Below, one piece after another: positions 11,255 to 21,677 of a stretch of DNA of 64,000 nucleotides. A model generated the notes under the pieces. The model was not told where the DNA came from. It worked only from the letters and a program-made list of their open reading frames with translations, and ran no database searches. This stretch comes from Prosapia bicincta (Eukaryota > Arthropoda > Insecta > Hemiptera > Cercopidae). The DNA is taken from positions 108,373,070-108,437,069 of the forward strand of contig JBAIZL010000003.1 of assembly GCA_036971475.1 (NCBI GenBank). The letters are read 5' to 3'. Numbering within the stretch: the stretch's first letter is position 1; every line of letters begins with the position of its first letter. The translations under genes were made by a program, and so were the position numbers.

Positions 11255-11390
11255 GCATCCTCGAATTTCCGCAAATCAGACTTATGTCACTAATGATATT
11301 CGCATACTCCTGAAGATAACTCAAAAAGTTTTAAGAAAATTCATTTATGGTCTTAGAATTTCGGGGTCAGTGACTTCCTTTATCCGACTA

Positions 11391-14201
11391 ACTGTTTCAT
11401 AAACACTTGAAATACCTTATGATTCGAGTCCTTCTCCATGTAGCTGTCGGAAATCTCCTCTCCTTAAAACATGTTAAATTACCTTCTTATTAACTTGTAA
11501 ATATTTATTAGTATATTCGACTCTAATTTTTTCTCAAGGGAGTTAAGGCTAGGATGGAGGACAATCCTAATTAGCTAGAACCTAGAAGTATGTATACTCG
11601 TATTTAATTCCGTTTGCGGAATCATTTTATAGAAACTCGACACAAATTGTACTGAATGATTATTCCAAGAGTAAATAGTTCTAAGCTTCACATAACAAGG
11701 TACACACTAACTACCAAGAAGGCCTTTGTCATGGTACTAACTTACATGACTTTCACACATGCCATAATCGGTAACATAATGATGAATAATATAATATTAC
11801 TTGTATATTTTACAGAACCAGCCCAAGATCCCGGCAGATAATGGGGGTGGACGCTATACCTACGATAACACACCATCTTCCCTCGGGACTCCATGGGATG
11901 AGTCGACAAGGCTTTAAGGTATGTTGCTACCTGTCTATTTACCTTTATACAACTATAAACTACTTAATTCCTCTAAACAAGCGAGTCGAATCTGTGATCT
12001 ATTTATAAACATCTTCAGTGGAAGTGAGTTTAGGTTAAATTACCCCGAGTTTTCAACCAACACGCTTCATTTGTTACAACACCCAGTATAAACTATTGGA
12101 GCTTTTAGACATTCTAATTAAACTAAAGTGGATGGTGTCAAAATATTGCGGATAATTTCAAAACCTCACAAAAATTAAAAATTATAACAACACGAAATGC
12201 ACGTGTAAAGAGAAGGGTGAGCCCGAATTTGACAGATTGTGGCCCTCAGGCGATCCTCGCTAAGAGTTTTATCCTTGAATGTTGCGTGTTTGCTGACTTT
12301 ATTTGTATTATGTGCAATTATTCAGCCTATAGTGTTGTTCGTGTTGTTTCTATAAAGCTTGTTTTAAATAATATTTCGTAAATGCTCATAGTAGCAGTAA
12401 TATTTTACAAAGATTTCTTCATTTGTAATTTATTCCATCAAACGACATTTTTAAAAGGACTTTGAATTCTTTGTAATTCGGAAAAAAGGATATCAGAATT
12501 ATGTTTTTATTCATTTTAATACAGATGTGTATGATTTTTCAATTAAAAGCAAAGTAATATATTTATATTCCATAAGAATCACCAATTCTTCGGCATCGCA
12601 ATTTCTTTCTGTTGTCATCTAACCGACCGACGTTGCGTCGTCCTCCCACAGCCAAACAGATTGCTCTATTCCTATTCTAAACGTTAATCTGGCCAACAAT
12701 GAATCAGCTGTTATTGTTATGTTAGTTTAAGGTTATCTTTCCGACTCACAAATAATTGTAAATAACTGAACGTGTGTGAAATGTATGTTTGTTGTAATAT
12801 AACTTGGAATTATTAAAAAATTCGATACTTAAGTATGTAAAGTTTATATTTTGTTATTCGCCTAAATTACTACATAAGTAGTTTAATTTATAGTTAATAG
12901 AATCTAAAGTTAATATAGGTTCTTAAAAACTTAATGTAAATTTCTCGTATTCTCAATATGGTTTTAATTTAGTGGCAAAAGCTATTAAGTATTCACGTAA
13001 ACCTAAACTGCTAAACAGGATTATAGCTAACGTTATAATCTAAACGAACCTTGAGTTTTACTTTCATGTGTTTTTGCCTTTACTTGCAATATTGGTTTAC
13101 AAATAATTAGGTTAGGCCTGTATTCTTAATGGCAACTTCCTAGTAGAACTCTTCCCTTACAATTGCAAGTTATAGGCCTTTAATTCTAATAAAATATTTG
13201 GAATAACATGCATGTTTTTACTAAGACTAAAAGTAGGTAATTGGATAGAAATCCTTTTCATAAACATTTTGTTGAGCGGTGTTTTTTTTTAATTAGAAAT
13301 AACTATAGATCCTTTTAAAATATACGTTGCTTACAAATTTAGTAATCACAGCATGGTTTTTGTGTTTAATGACTAAAGTTCTTTCTAATCTAACCTTTAA
13401 ACAGAGTTTTCCATTGGTAGCAGCTTTAAGCAAGTGTGGAGTATTTTTCAATTAAAGTAAATACAATCTCTAAAAAACGAATGTACTTTTCTATTTAATT
13501 TTTTTGTACACTTAGATTTCAAAACGATCTTCTTTAGAAGAAATTATTAAATATATTATTTTTTAAATTATTAAATAATTATATTTTTGTGTTATTTTTA
13601 ATCTTGACAGGGGCACGAAATCTGTCAGTGTATTCGAAACGTCGTAGATTCATTAAGATATTTTCTTTTAAGTCTAAGAAAGTCAATTCTTGCTAAGTTT
13701 ATATTATTAAAAATATAAAATAATTTATCTATTACGTTTATATATTCTTGCATATTTATGAAGGATATTAGCACCCCATAGTTGCATACACACGACAATG
13801 CTGTTTATTGCGTAACTCTTTCCTTCGCGGGGAGATTTATTTTCCTGATTACATGGCTATTATATAATACATAAGACGATGATAATATTATCAATGGAAA
13901 GTCATTAATGTATCAAAAATATAAGCATTGTATCACTACTACGTATGGGAAATACTGCACAGAGTGTCCTTGAATTACTCTGATATAGCCTACTTCTTTA
14001 GTCTTCCATATGTCTGTCTGGGTCTATTAAAAAAAGTTTTAATTTCTATAAAGCTGATAAACGCATCAAATTCAAATTTTAGTGTGTTCAAAACTTGTTT
14101 TTAAAAACGTTTTAGAATATTTGTTCTGAAAATCTCGTGTTCATACAAAGTTAGAGTGCTGTTAACTGTTGCCGCTTTAGCTTTAAGCAAAGATCCTCTT
14201 T
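11391..14201. other. Non-coding core of the tandem unit, copy B
   Basis: Same content as 962-3734 with a few substitutions and the indels noted for copies A and B. Apart from the candidate exon at 11816-11918, I see nothing gene-like. Confidence 0.7.
11816..11918 (+). other. Candidate duplicated exon relic, copy B
   Basis: Same 103-nt block as at 1387-1489, with the 3' splice-like tgtatattttacag and the donor AAG|GTATGT. One substitution in the block changes a Thr codon to Ala in the open frame. No partner exons are visible. Confidence 0.33.
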
Positions 14202-15463
14202 AACTCTAGTCAGGGAAGTGCTGGTAGGTATTGAACTGCTGGAAATGTAGGCAGAGAACTGTTTTAACAATAGCCAGAGATTTTCTCGAACTGTAGTCAG
14301 AGAATGTCTCGAGCTATAGCCACATATCTGTCCAAACGTTAGGCAGGAAACGGCTGGAACTGTAGGCAGAGAACTGTTTTAACAATAGCCAGAGATTTGC
14401 TTGAACTGTAGCCAGAGAACTGCTCGAGCTATAGCCACACATCTGTCCAAACTTTAGGCAGGAAACTGCTGGAACTGTAGGCAGAGAACTGTTTTAACAA
14501 TAGCCAGAGATTTGCGTGAACTGTAGCCAGAGAATTGCTCGAGCTATAGCCACATATCTGTCCAAACTTTAGGCAGGAAACGGCTGGAACTGTAGGCAGA
14601 GAACTGTTTTAACAATAGCCAGAGATTTGCTTGAACTGTAGCCAGAGAACTGCTCGAGCTATAGCCACATATCTGTCCAAACGTTAGGCAGGAAACGGCT
14701 GGAACTGTAGGCAGAGAACTGTTTTAACATTAGCCAGAGATTTGCTTGAACTGTAGCCAGAGAACTGCTCGAGCTATAGCCACATATCTGTCCAAACTTT
14801 AGGCAGGAAACTGCTGGAACTGTAGGCAGAGAACTGTTTTAACTATAGCCAGAGATTAGGTCTAACTGTAGACAGAGAACCGCTGGAACTATAGCCAATA
14901 ACTGTTCGAACTATAGCCAGGAATCAGTTTAAACTCTAGGCAGGGACGTGCTTAATCTGCAGGCAAAGAACTGTTTTAACTAAAGCCAGAGATTTGCTCG
15001 AACTTTATACAGAGAACCGCTTGAACTATAGCCAATAACTGCTTGAACTGTAGCCAGAAATCTGTTCAAAGTCTAGGCAGGAAACGGCTCGCACTGTAGA
15101 ATGAGAATTCCTCGGACTGGTAACCTGAGAACTTCTCAAACTGTAGCTGGAGAACTTCTTCAACTGTTGCCTAAGAACTCCTCCAACTGTTGTCTGAGAA
15201 CTTCTCGAACTGTAGCATGAGAGCTCCTCAAACTGTAGCTAGAGAACATCTTGAAGAGTAGTCATTCAACTCCTTGAACTGTAGCCTGAGATATCCTTGG
15301 ACTGTACTCTGAGAACTTATTGAATTTTAGCCAGAGAACTCCTAAACCGTTGCCTGAGAATTCCTTCAACTGTTGCCTGAGAACTCCTCGAACTGTAGCC
15401 TGAGAATTCCTTGGACTGCACCCTGAGAACTTATCGAATTGTAGCAATAGAGCTTCTCAAACT
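14202..15463. repeat. 23-bp minisatellite with 115-bp higher-order unit, copy B
   Basis: It matches the copy A array at offset 10467, with agagaactg at 14253, 14368, 14483 and so on. It has the same order of variant monomers and only scattered substitutions, so the array was duplicated whole and did not expand independently afterwards. Confidence 0.92.
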
Positions 15464-17584
15464 TAGATTTCAAAACAATCTTCTTTAAAATAAATTATTA
15501 AATATATATACTCGTAGGCCTATATATAAAGAACTAAATCAAAATACAAATACACGAAATATAATTGTAAATTCAATGTTTCGGTTACCCACATTATAGG
15601 CTGACTGGCGATAAAAGTGTTCTGGCGCCTATCACTAAGACATGTACACGTGTCACATGTAATTGATTTTATCATGTCACTTGTGAGGTTATAAATATTT
15701 TGTATATAGAACTAAAGTGTAATATATTCTCTCTCTGATAATTAATGCTTCAGGTCCAATAAATACTATCCAAGATTAATATCAAGTAAAAGTTTTAAAA
15801 CCATAATAATTTACTTGTTAAGGAATTTACGTTATAATTTACTTCCTAGTAAAGATGAGTTTATCTAAGTGTATCAATGTTTGTACTTAACTTCAACCAA
15901 GTCCGTTTTTAAGGATTATTTTACAACTAAATACTTAGTCAATATTTCCGACTTACTTTTTAGGTTTTGTGAAATTTTGAAAACAGTAGTGAAAATCAAT
16001 ATAATACGGAATAACAAAGTTTTGTGTCGGCCCGTAACTACGGACAAAAAGCTCCTAGAATAACATCATGTTTTTAGTGCTGTCGGCGTTTATCTATCAA
16101 ACAAAAACCATCGTATTTACATCTGTAAGTAGTGTGAAGCTTGTTGTTTAATACTTAGCATTCATTTTTCCAAAAGTAGCAACACCAGCTGAGTAGTACG
16201 AATAAACATAAAGCGTTAAGAGGCCCGACGGTATTCGGTTCAGGGTACTGACTGTCGGGTCAATTGGGTGACGATTACAGGAACGGACGGTTAAAAGAGT
16301 GACGGTTTTACTGTATTCTAACAATCAAAGTACAAATAATTTTAATTCGTTGGGTGTTGCTTAGTAACCAAAATTTAAAATGAATTCAACGATGTAGCCT
16401 ATTATGGCAGTGCTGTTTTGGTAAATAAAAATTGTATATGTTATCTCGTTGGGAAGCTGTTTTGTTAAAATCCTAACCGTTTTATAGGTTATTATTTTTC
16501 TGCTGAAATTAATTGGTTTTGGGGGGTCAAGTGTCACCCCCTTGGGCTACGCCCCTAAGATCTACTTATCTCAGGACCCTTCCCAAGAAAGTACTCAACA
16601 ATTCATAAAATTTCATGGCGATCGAATTAGTAGACTATTTTATTAACGCATAAGGGTTATACATACATACATACATACAAACATTCATTTTTATATCAGG
16701 TATAACACCCCTAGTAGGACGAACAAGAAAGGTTAAAATAAATCATACTTCTTGAGAAAGGAATGTTTTTCGTTGAACTTTTTTTAAGTGTAACTGAATT
16801 GGAGAAAATGTAATATTCGTAAATTGTTATCTTGTTCAAAATGGTTTTTAACCAGAATTTGTTTAATGGCAATTAAAAAATGTTGCTTTTCAACATGCAC
16901 TTCCGATTAATTGATTCCGAACCAAATTTTTGTTGGCTTCATAGAATTAATTAATGTTTATATACTACAGTTTCTCGAACGTAACATATTTCGATATATT
17001 AAACCTTTTTTTACAGATTGGATTTTAAATTATGATCATAAGACAATAATTTAACTGCTAACTTAAAATACAACCAAGCTGTGTTGCCACATTCACTTTA
17101 TGTAATGTGTAGAGTAAACAAACTAAAGGAAGAAAGTCGGGCCAACTAGAGTAACAAATTCTTATCGCTACGAGACTTTCGACTACAAGGGAATTGGGTC
17201 GTCAGCTGTGTTTATTCAACAAATGCGTTTATTTTATCATTTCTTACCGTATTAGAGTTGTGATGAATGTAGCTGTATTTTCGTATTTTTCTAAAGGCTT
17301 TTAAATTAAAAGTTTGTTGTCAAGTGTAATTAGTTTATAATAATTGGGGCAGTTAGAGAGTTCCCTTTGTTGTTTTCTATTAGGGCAAATATTTTACAAT
17401 AACCATATAGAAAAAATATCTAAATTTCACAAGTACCTTTGTCCTGCTAAAATCACAAAAAGAAGAAAACTTGTAGTTTTACCGAAACATGTACCTATGT
17501 ATAGAGAACTATATCCTGTTGTGGGTTTTGTGTTTTTATAATATTTCTTATAAATAGATTATAACGATTCTATAAGAAAGATAA
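15464..17584. other. Non-coding segment and left transposon flank, copy B
   Basis: Same as 4997-7124 in copy A. It includes the possible retroelement tail at 16519-16700. It ends in TAA (17582-17584), the left target-site duplication of the CACTA-like element. No gene is supported. Confidence 0.65.
16519..16700 (+). mobile_element. Possible 3' tail of a non-LTR retrotransposon, copy B
   Basis: Duplicate of the stretch at 6052-6225, ending in the same TACA microsatellite. The element class is a weak inference because no coding sequence is present. Confidence 0.25.
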
Positions 17585-17722
17585 CACTGGTATGCATCAA
17601 ATTTGCTTCAAGAATGAAAACATCTGATTTTAGTCAATTGCGATGCCCTGAATTCAGATCTGATTTTAGTCAATTGCGATGCCCTGAATTCAGATCTGTT
17701 TTTAGTTTTTTTCTATCACGTC
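17585..17722 (+). repeat. Left terminal inverted repeat of the CACTA-like element
   Basis: It pairs with the reverse complement of 19932-20044 from CACTGGTATGCAT through gattttagtcaattg, gatgccctgaattcagatct and tttttagttttt to ctatcac. The extra length relative to the right side is the internal 36-bp duplication. Confidence 0.85.
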
Positions 17723-17760
17723 AGGTTTTTTCGTAATTTAAAAAAATGTATAATAATAAT

Positions 17761-18008
17761 AATAAATACACAAAAACCTCTTAACCACAAACTTTCTTTA
17801 ATTTACCCTAATGTACATTTCAGTTACAAAGTAACCATCCTCAGAGGGATAACAGTCTTTGTCCTTAGTCAGTCTTTGTATGTTATCCCTCTGAGGATGG
17901 TTACTTTGTAACTGAAATGTACATTAGGGTAAATTAAAGAAAGTTTGTGGTTAAGAGGTTTTTGTGTATTTATTATTAAATTCAACCACAGTATTTTCCT
18001 AATAAATA
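17761..18008. mobile_element. 248-bp foldback insertion, Penelope-like candidate
   Basis: Two perfectly complementary 94-bp arms (17761-17854 and 17881-17974) flank a 26-bp loop, and a 34-bp unpaired tail follows on the right. A 13-bp duplication, gtataataataat, flanks the insertion (17748-17760 and 18009-18021); copy A has it once (7290-7302) and lacks the insertion. Inverted end copies, a tail of about 34 bp, a target duplication of this size and an embedded hammerhead-like core recall Penelope-like retroelements. No reverse transcriptase is present. A hairpin MITE is the alternative. Confidence 0.6.
17887..17929 (+). ncRNA. Hammerhead-ribozyme-like motif in the foldback arm
   Basis: Reading along the right arm: CCCT (stem I, 17887-17890), CTGAGGA (core, 17891-17897), a hairpin with GTTAC/GTAAC closing TTT (stem II), GAAA (core, 17914-17917), a very short ATG/CAT stem III, T as the cleavage-site base, then AGGG (stem I, 17926-17929). 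This follows the CUGANGA...GAAA...UH order of type I hammerheads with minimal stem III, as known in Penelope-like elements. One unpaired T after CTGAGGA would distort stem II, so activity is uncertain. The left arm carries the same motif on the minus strand (17806-17848). Confidence 0.35.
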
Positions 18009-18077
18009 GTATAATAATAATTTACACAATTACTGCACATATGGGTATCTATAATGAATTTAAACCTCTATATATGT

Positions 18078-18083
18078 TTATTT
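18078..18083 (-). promoter_or_regulatory. Possible polyadenylation signal of the transposon gene
   Basis: AATAAA on the minus strand, about 90 bp beyond the stop codon of the transposase-like pseudogene. Its position suits a 3' end signal, but the region is AT-rich and chance matches are likely. Confidence 0.35.
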
Positions 18084-18169
18084 GTTTACCGGAATATATT
18101 TTATAAATAAACAAGGATGTTAAAATTCAATGTAATTATAAGTGACAATTTAAAAAACTTACCTAGTGT

Positions 18170-19735
18170 TTACATCACACTTGGGATCTTTTGCCGTTTT
18201 GACATTCTTTTATGGCGGGCGGGGGAATTTCCCTTTAGGCACCAGCAGTAATCTGCCATCATTGTTTCATTCCAATTCCCCTGGTATCTTGTTTGCATGG
18301 TTTTAATGTCCTAGTGGAATCTTTCAATCTATTTCTCACTCACCGCACCCAGATTTTCTGAGAAATAGTCGATATGGCTATATAGAAAATGTACTTTCAC
18401 ACTCATTTTACAACCCAAGGGTTTGAAATGTCCTAAACATTCCTCAACAATTTCCCTATAATTTTCAGCTTTATTGTTCCCAAGAAAGTTTTCGGTTACC
18501 CTGTTAAACGCCAACCATGAAGAAGCTTCGAGTTCATTCATCGAGAAAGTGAAAGCACGGTCTCTCGACCGAGTTCTCGAATTCGTGGTCCATCAAAAAC
18601 AGCAGCTTTCAGTTTTGCGTCACTTTTATTTGGAAATTTTGTTTGATGGTACAAATGGATATTGCTTTTATTACTTAAGCTTGTTACGAATTGCTTCATA
18701 AGTCCAAGTTTTATATGAAGAGGGGGCAACAGAACTTTCTCTCTACAAATTAGGGGTTCAGACAGTTCATTTTTTCCTCCTGGTGCCAGATTCCTTCTTA
18801 GGGGCCAGTTTTTTCTTTGCCAGTGCTCAGATCGTGCTCTGCTATCCCACTCACAGAGAAAACAGGGATACGTAGTGAAACCGGATTGTTGGCCTAGAAG
18901 TATCGTCAGTACTTTAAAATCCCCACACACTGTCCAGGGAATGCCTACGATACTCAATTTTGTCTAGCATCAGTTTAAGGTTATTATAAGCTTCTTTTAA
19001 AACAACAGAGTATGCAAGAGGCAATGAGGGGAGTAAATTTCCATTATGAAGCAATACTCCTATAAGACTTCTCAATCAACTATCTACAAAAAATCTCCAA
19101 TCAGCAGAATTATATTGAACACCAAGTGCCATAAAAAGACCTTCTATATTTTTACAGTATACAAGTTTATCTGTTTTAGCAAAGAAAGATATGAATTCCC
19201 TCTCTCTATGCCTGAACAAAATAAATGTTGTGCCGGGGGATAGTAAATTCTTTCCTTTTAATCGTGATTTTAAGAGTTCTGCAGTAATTTTGCAGAGGTT
19301 TAAGTCTCTGACTAAATCGTTGAGCTCACTCTGTGTGAACTGTTCGGGCAAATAAGAAGACTCACCTGTTTCAAAAGTGGGATAAGGATTTGACAATGGC
19401 TCAGATTCAGATACGGAGGAGTCTGTACTACCCACATTCTGAGGAGGAGATGGAATTGGCACTTGAACACTATGGGGAATTGGTCGAATGCCTGATTTCA
19501 AATTAGGATATTTTACTGAATGTTTGTTTTTAGTATTTATGCCATGAATATTTGTCATACAAAAATAACAGTCACTTACATGATCGTGAGGTTCGCGCCA
19601 CACCACAGGAATACTGAAGGGTAATGATTGCCGTTTACATTTCATCCACTGATTAATATTTGCACTACAAGTCATGCACACATAATGCGATGCCCATACC
19701 CTGTCCTGGTCACCAAGCTGAATACCAAAATAAGC
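18170..19735 (-). pseudogene. Transposase-like pseudogene (large 3' exon), copy B
   Basis: The exon starts after a good 3' splice site (tttctttatcctctcag) at 19736. It reads AYFGIQLGDQDRVWASH, then WREPHDHVSDCYFCM, LNDLVRDLNLCK, LLKSRLKGKNLL, WRFFVDS, GVLLHNGNLLPSLP, CGDFKV, YPCFLCEWDSRA, LPPLHIKLGLMKQFV, FLGNNKAENYREIVEE, ENLGAV, ERFH and MMADYCW, ending at TAA (18170). All are hallmarks of a family usually annotated as uncharacterised arthropod protein. The Asp of VDS, the Asp of CGD, the CxxC of CFLC, the His of EHW and the Glu of ERFH could be the DDE and zinc-binding residues of a CACTA-type transposase; this is my inference. Breaks: TGA at 19076, a C insertion near 18943, a frameshift at 18538-18541, and TAG at 18329 and 18311. 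The upstream exon was not found. Confidence 0.8.
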
Positions 19736-19931
19736 CTGAGAGGATAAAGAAAGTACGGAAATATTTATTACCTAAGAACTGCATGTTTATGAAGCCTATC
19801 AACACAAGTTTGTGAATAAAGAACCGAAATAAATATATGTTTATAGTATAGATCAATACTAGGAAGTCCATCAGATTTTTTCATAAAAGTATGAATTTGA
19901 GAAAATTTATTCTTATGATTAAGAAAACAAT

Positions 19932-20044
19932 TGATGTGATAGAGAAAAACTAAAAACAGATCTGAATTCAGGGCATCTCAATTGACTAAAATCAGTTGTT
20001 TTCACTCTGGAAGCAATTTATTTTTTAAAAAATGCATACCAGTG
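19932..20044 (-). repeat. Right terminal inverted repeat of the CACTA-like element
   Basis: Reverse complement of the left repeat, with one instead of two copies of the 36-bp subterminal unit and a short A/T insertion after ATGCAT. It ends CCAGTG at 20044 and is followed by the TAA target duplication. Confidence 0.85.
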
Positions 20045-20190
20045 TAATGTGTTTGTTAGGAGAGATTTTATACTAACTTTATATTTCTACTGTTTAATAA
20101 ACCCTTGAAGCATTGACCTTATGTAGTGTATGTACGCAAAAGTAATTTTGTAGTCTGGTGTTGACATTTGTAATTCATTGATTGTAATTC

Positions 20191-20270
20191 ACATAAACAC
20201 ACAGACACACACACACACAGACTCACAGTTACAGAGGCACACAGACACACAGTAACACAGTCACATACAC
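20191..20270. repeat. CA-rich imperfect microsatellite
   Basis: Repeated acacacag-type units (gacacacacacacacag and variants) cover about 80 bp, interrupted by T and G substitutions. Confidence 0.85.
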
Positions 20271-20887
20271 GGCAAACCAGCTGACCTAATATTGGTAATA
20301 TAGTTTTTTTAGGATAAGAGAAAATTTAGTTTATAACCTTTTTTAATCCCTGGGTACAGTGTTTTAAAGAAACAAATGCAAAAAAGCCTCATATTATAGG
20401 AAACATTTGCACGATGTAAAATTGTTACATTTATTGTTACATTATTTACTTTTATAGGATACACGTGTGCGTAGTGGTGTATTAATAATTGGCTATGATT
20501 GATTTAAGCATGAAGCTTTGGGAAATAGGTTTTTGGAAAACCTGGAAAGGCATAACATTGTTTATATTAGAAAATACTTTCGGTTTTGAAAAGCCATTCT
20601 GTGTGGAAATAACTATTTAACGCCAGAGTGGGAAATTTCTCAAAAATCTTGTTTAAAAAAATGTAAAAAATTAGGAAACATAACACAAACCTAAAACTAT
20701 ATAGTTTAGATATAAAACAGAGAAGAGCACTACAGTGGGTTTTTATTGGAAATGTGTAAGTAATGTGTTTCATGCTATATTTATTTGTGTGTAATATTTA
20801 GGAAGCGAATTGAATATTGATGAGTTGAATATTGACAAAATCAAGAGCTTTTGTATAATACAATTAATGTTGTTATTGCATTTGCAG

Positions 20888-20939
20888 ACTGATGGTGATC
20901 CAAGCAGAGGATGACTTGGGAACGGCTCACTGCGCTAAG
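20888..20939 (+). other. Candidate mini-exon in single-copy sequence
   Basis: A 52-nt block lies between ttgttattgcatttgcag and the donor AAG|GTGGGT. One frame is open (it reads MVIQAEDDLGTAHCAK) and the other two contain TGA. The base composition is less AT-rich than the surroundings. No partner exon was found and I do not recognise the peptide. Confidence 0.2.
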
Positions 20940-21574
20940 GTGGGTTGAAGGGTTGCTTACGTTAGCAGTAATGTACGAATAGTTGGGAATTTGGTTGCAT
21001 TGTGTTCTGCTATGTAAAGACGTTTAAATAGAAAGCAGTACAGATCTTAGTGAGGATGGGAATAATAAGATAAAACAAGCAGAGTTAAAATAATCCAAGC
21101 GTGCTGGTACAAAGCCTGGTAAAACTAAATCCATTTACGTCAGGTTTATGCTGTTAGATGCTATTAGTAAATATAAAATAACTTACCTATACGCCCAGAT
21201 AAAATTACATTTGTTATAGCGGAGTGCGTGAATGATACGAGGCCTTCGCCATGTATCTGTCCGAAATCTCCTTTCCTTAAAACAAGTTTTATTATACTTT
21301 CTTATTAACTTATAAATATTTATTAGAATAACTCTAAAATTAAATCATTATGAATTACCATTTTCATTATTATGAGGACACGTTTTTTTCTCAGGGGGGA
21401 CAAGGCTAGTATAGGGGAGAATCCTAATTAGCTAGAAACGTATTAGGAAACTATTACTAGAAACTAGAAACTATCATGAAGGCCTTTGTCATGGTACTAA
21501 CTATATGACCTTCACACATGCCACAACCGGTAACATAATGATGAATAATATAATATTACTTGTATATTTTACAG

Positions 21575-21677
21575 AACCAGCCCAAGATCCCGGCAGATAA
21601 TGGGGATGGACACTGCGACTTGGGTAACACAACATCTTCCCACAGGACTCCATGAGATGAGTCGACAAGGCTTTAAG
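21575..21677 (+). other. Candidate duplicated exon relic, copy C
   Basis: Same length and boundaries as in A and B, with tgtatattttacag upstream. The frame from 21576 is open for 34 codons and contains TGLHEMSRQGFK. The middle of the block differs from A and B at several bases without creating a stop in that frame. The donor is weaker here (AAG|GTAGAT). Confidence 0.35.

Larger units (their letters stand above)
9199..11390. mobile_element. Non-coding element with inverted ends (complete copy)
   Basis: The left end reads TAGTGGTATAAAGGAAGTCA and the right end, inverted, reads TAGTCGGATAAAGGAAGTCA. Weaker inverted similarity continues inward for about 150 bp. ACT flanks both ends (9196-9198 and 11391-11393). 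Copy B lacks the element at 20089-20091, where the same flanks meet at one ACT. This supports a 3-bp duplication; a TA duplication with slightly shorter ends is the alternative. Inside are two tandem-repeat blocks and no coding sequence, so it would be non-autonomous. Superfamily unknown. Confidence 0.55.
10437..19079 (+). repeat. Copy B of the large tandem duplication
   Basis: This is the partner of copy A (1-8357) and is nearly identical by eye. It keeps the longer form at 11996-12045 that A has lost, and it lacks the short C-run seen in A near 1723. It carries one private insertion, the 248-bp foldback at 17761. Unlike A, its transposon continues to a complete right end at 20044. The similarity to A stops at 19079 because A is truncated there. 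Confidence 0.93.
17585..20044 (-). mobile_element. CACTA-like DNA transposon, complete ends, decayed gene
   Basis: The element begins CACTGGTATGCAT and ends ATGCATACCAGTG. TAA lies on both sides (17582-17584 and 20045-20047). Its inverted repeats are over 100 bp long, and the left one holds a 36-bp direct duplication (tagtcaattgcgatgccctg twice). The paralogous empty site at 9152-9154 has one TAA, which fixes the boundaries. Termini starting CACT(A/G), a 3-bp target duplication and subterminal repeats are typical of the CACTA/EnSpm superfamily. The length is 2460 bp, of which 261 bp is a later foldback insertion with its target duplication. The single gene (minus strand) is a pseudogene, so this copy is dead. 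Confidence 0.75.
20045..21228. other. Flank and single-copy non-coding stretch between B and C
   Basis: 20045-20124 continues the tandem unit: it matches 9152-9198 and then the sequence after 11391, up to accttatg. From about 20125 to 21228 the sequence has no other copy in the window and sits where A and B run straight on, so it looks like an insertion of about 1.1 kb. It holds a CA-rich microsatellite and one splice-flanked mini-frame. I see no other gene-like feature; the frame at 20567-20773 is AT-rich and unsupported. Confidence 0.55.

Noticed and set aside
18538..18541. The ATGA overlap as programmed stop-restart translation
   Set aside because: Family members that I recall read straight through here, and further stop codons lie downstream, so ordinary pseudogene decay is simpler.
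19735..19780. A short upstream exon of the transposase-like gene ending AG|GTAATA at 19772
   Set aside because: The implied intron is only 36 nt and the reading frames do not join.
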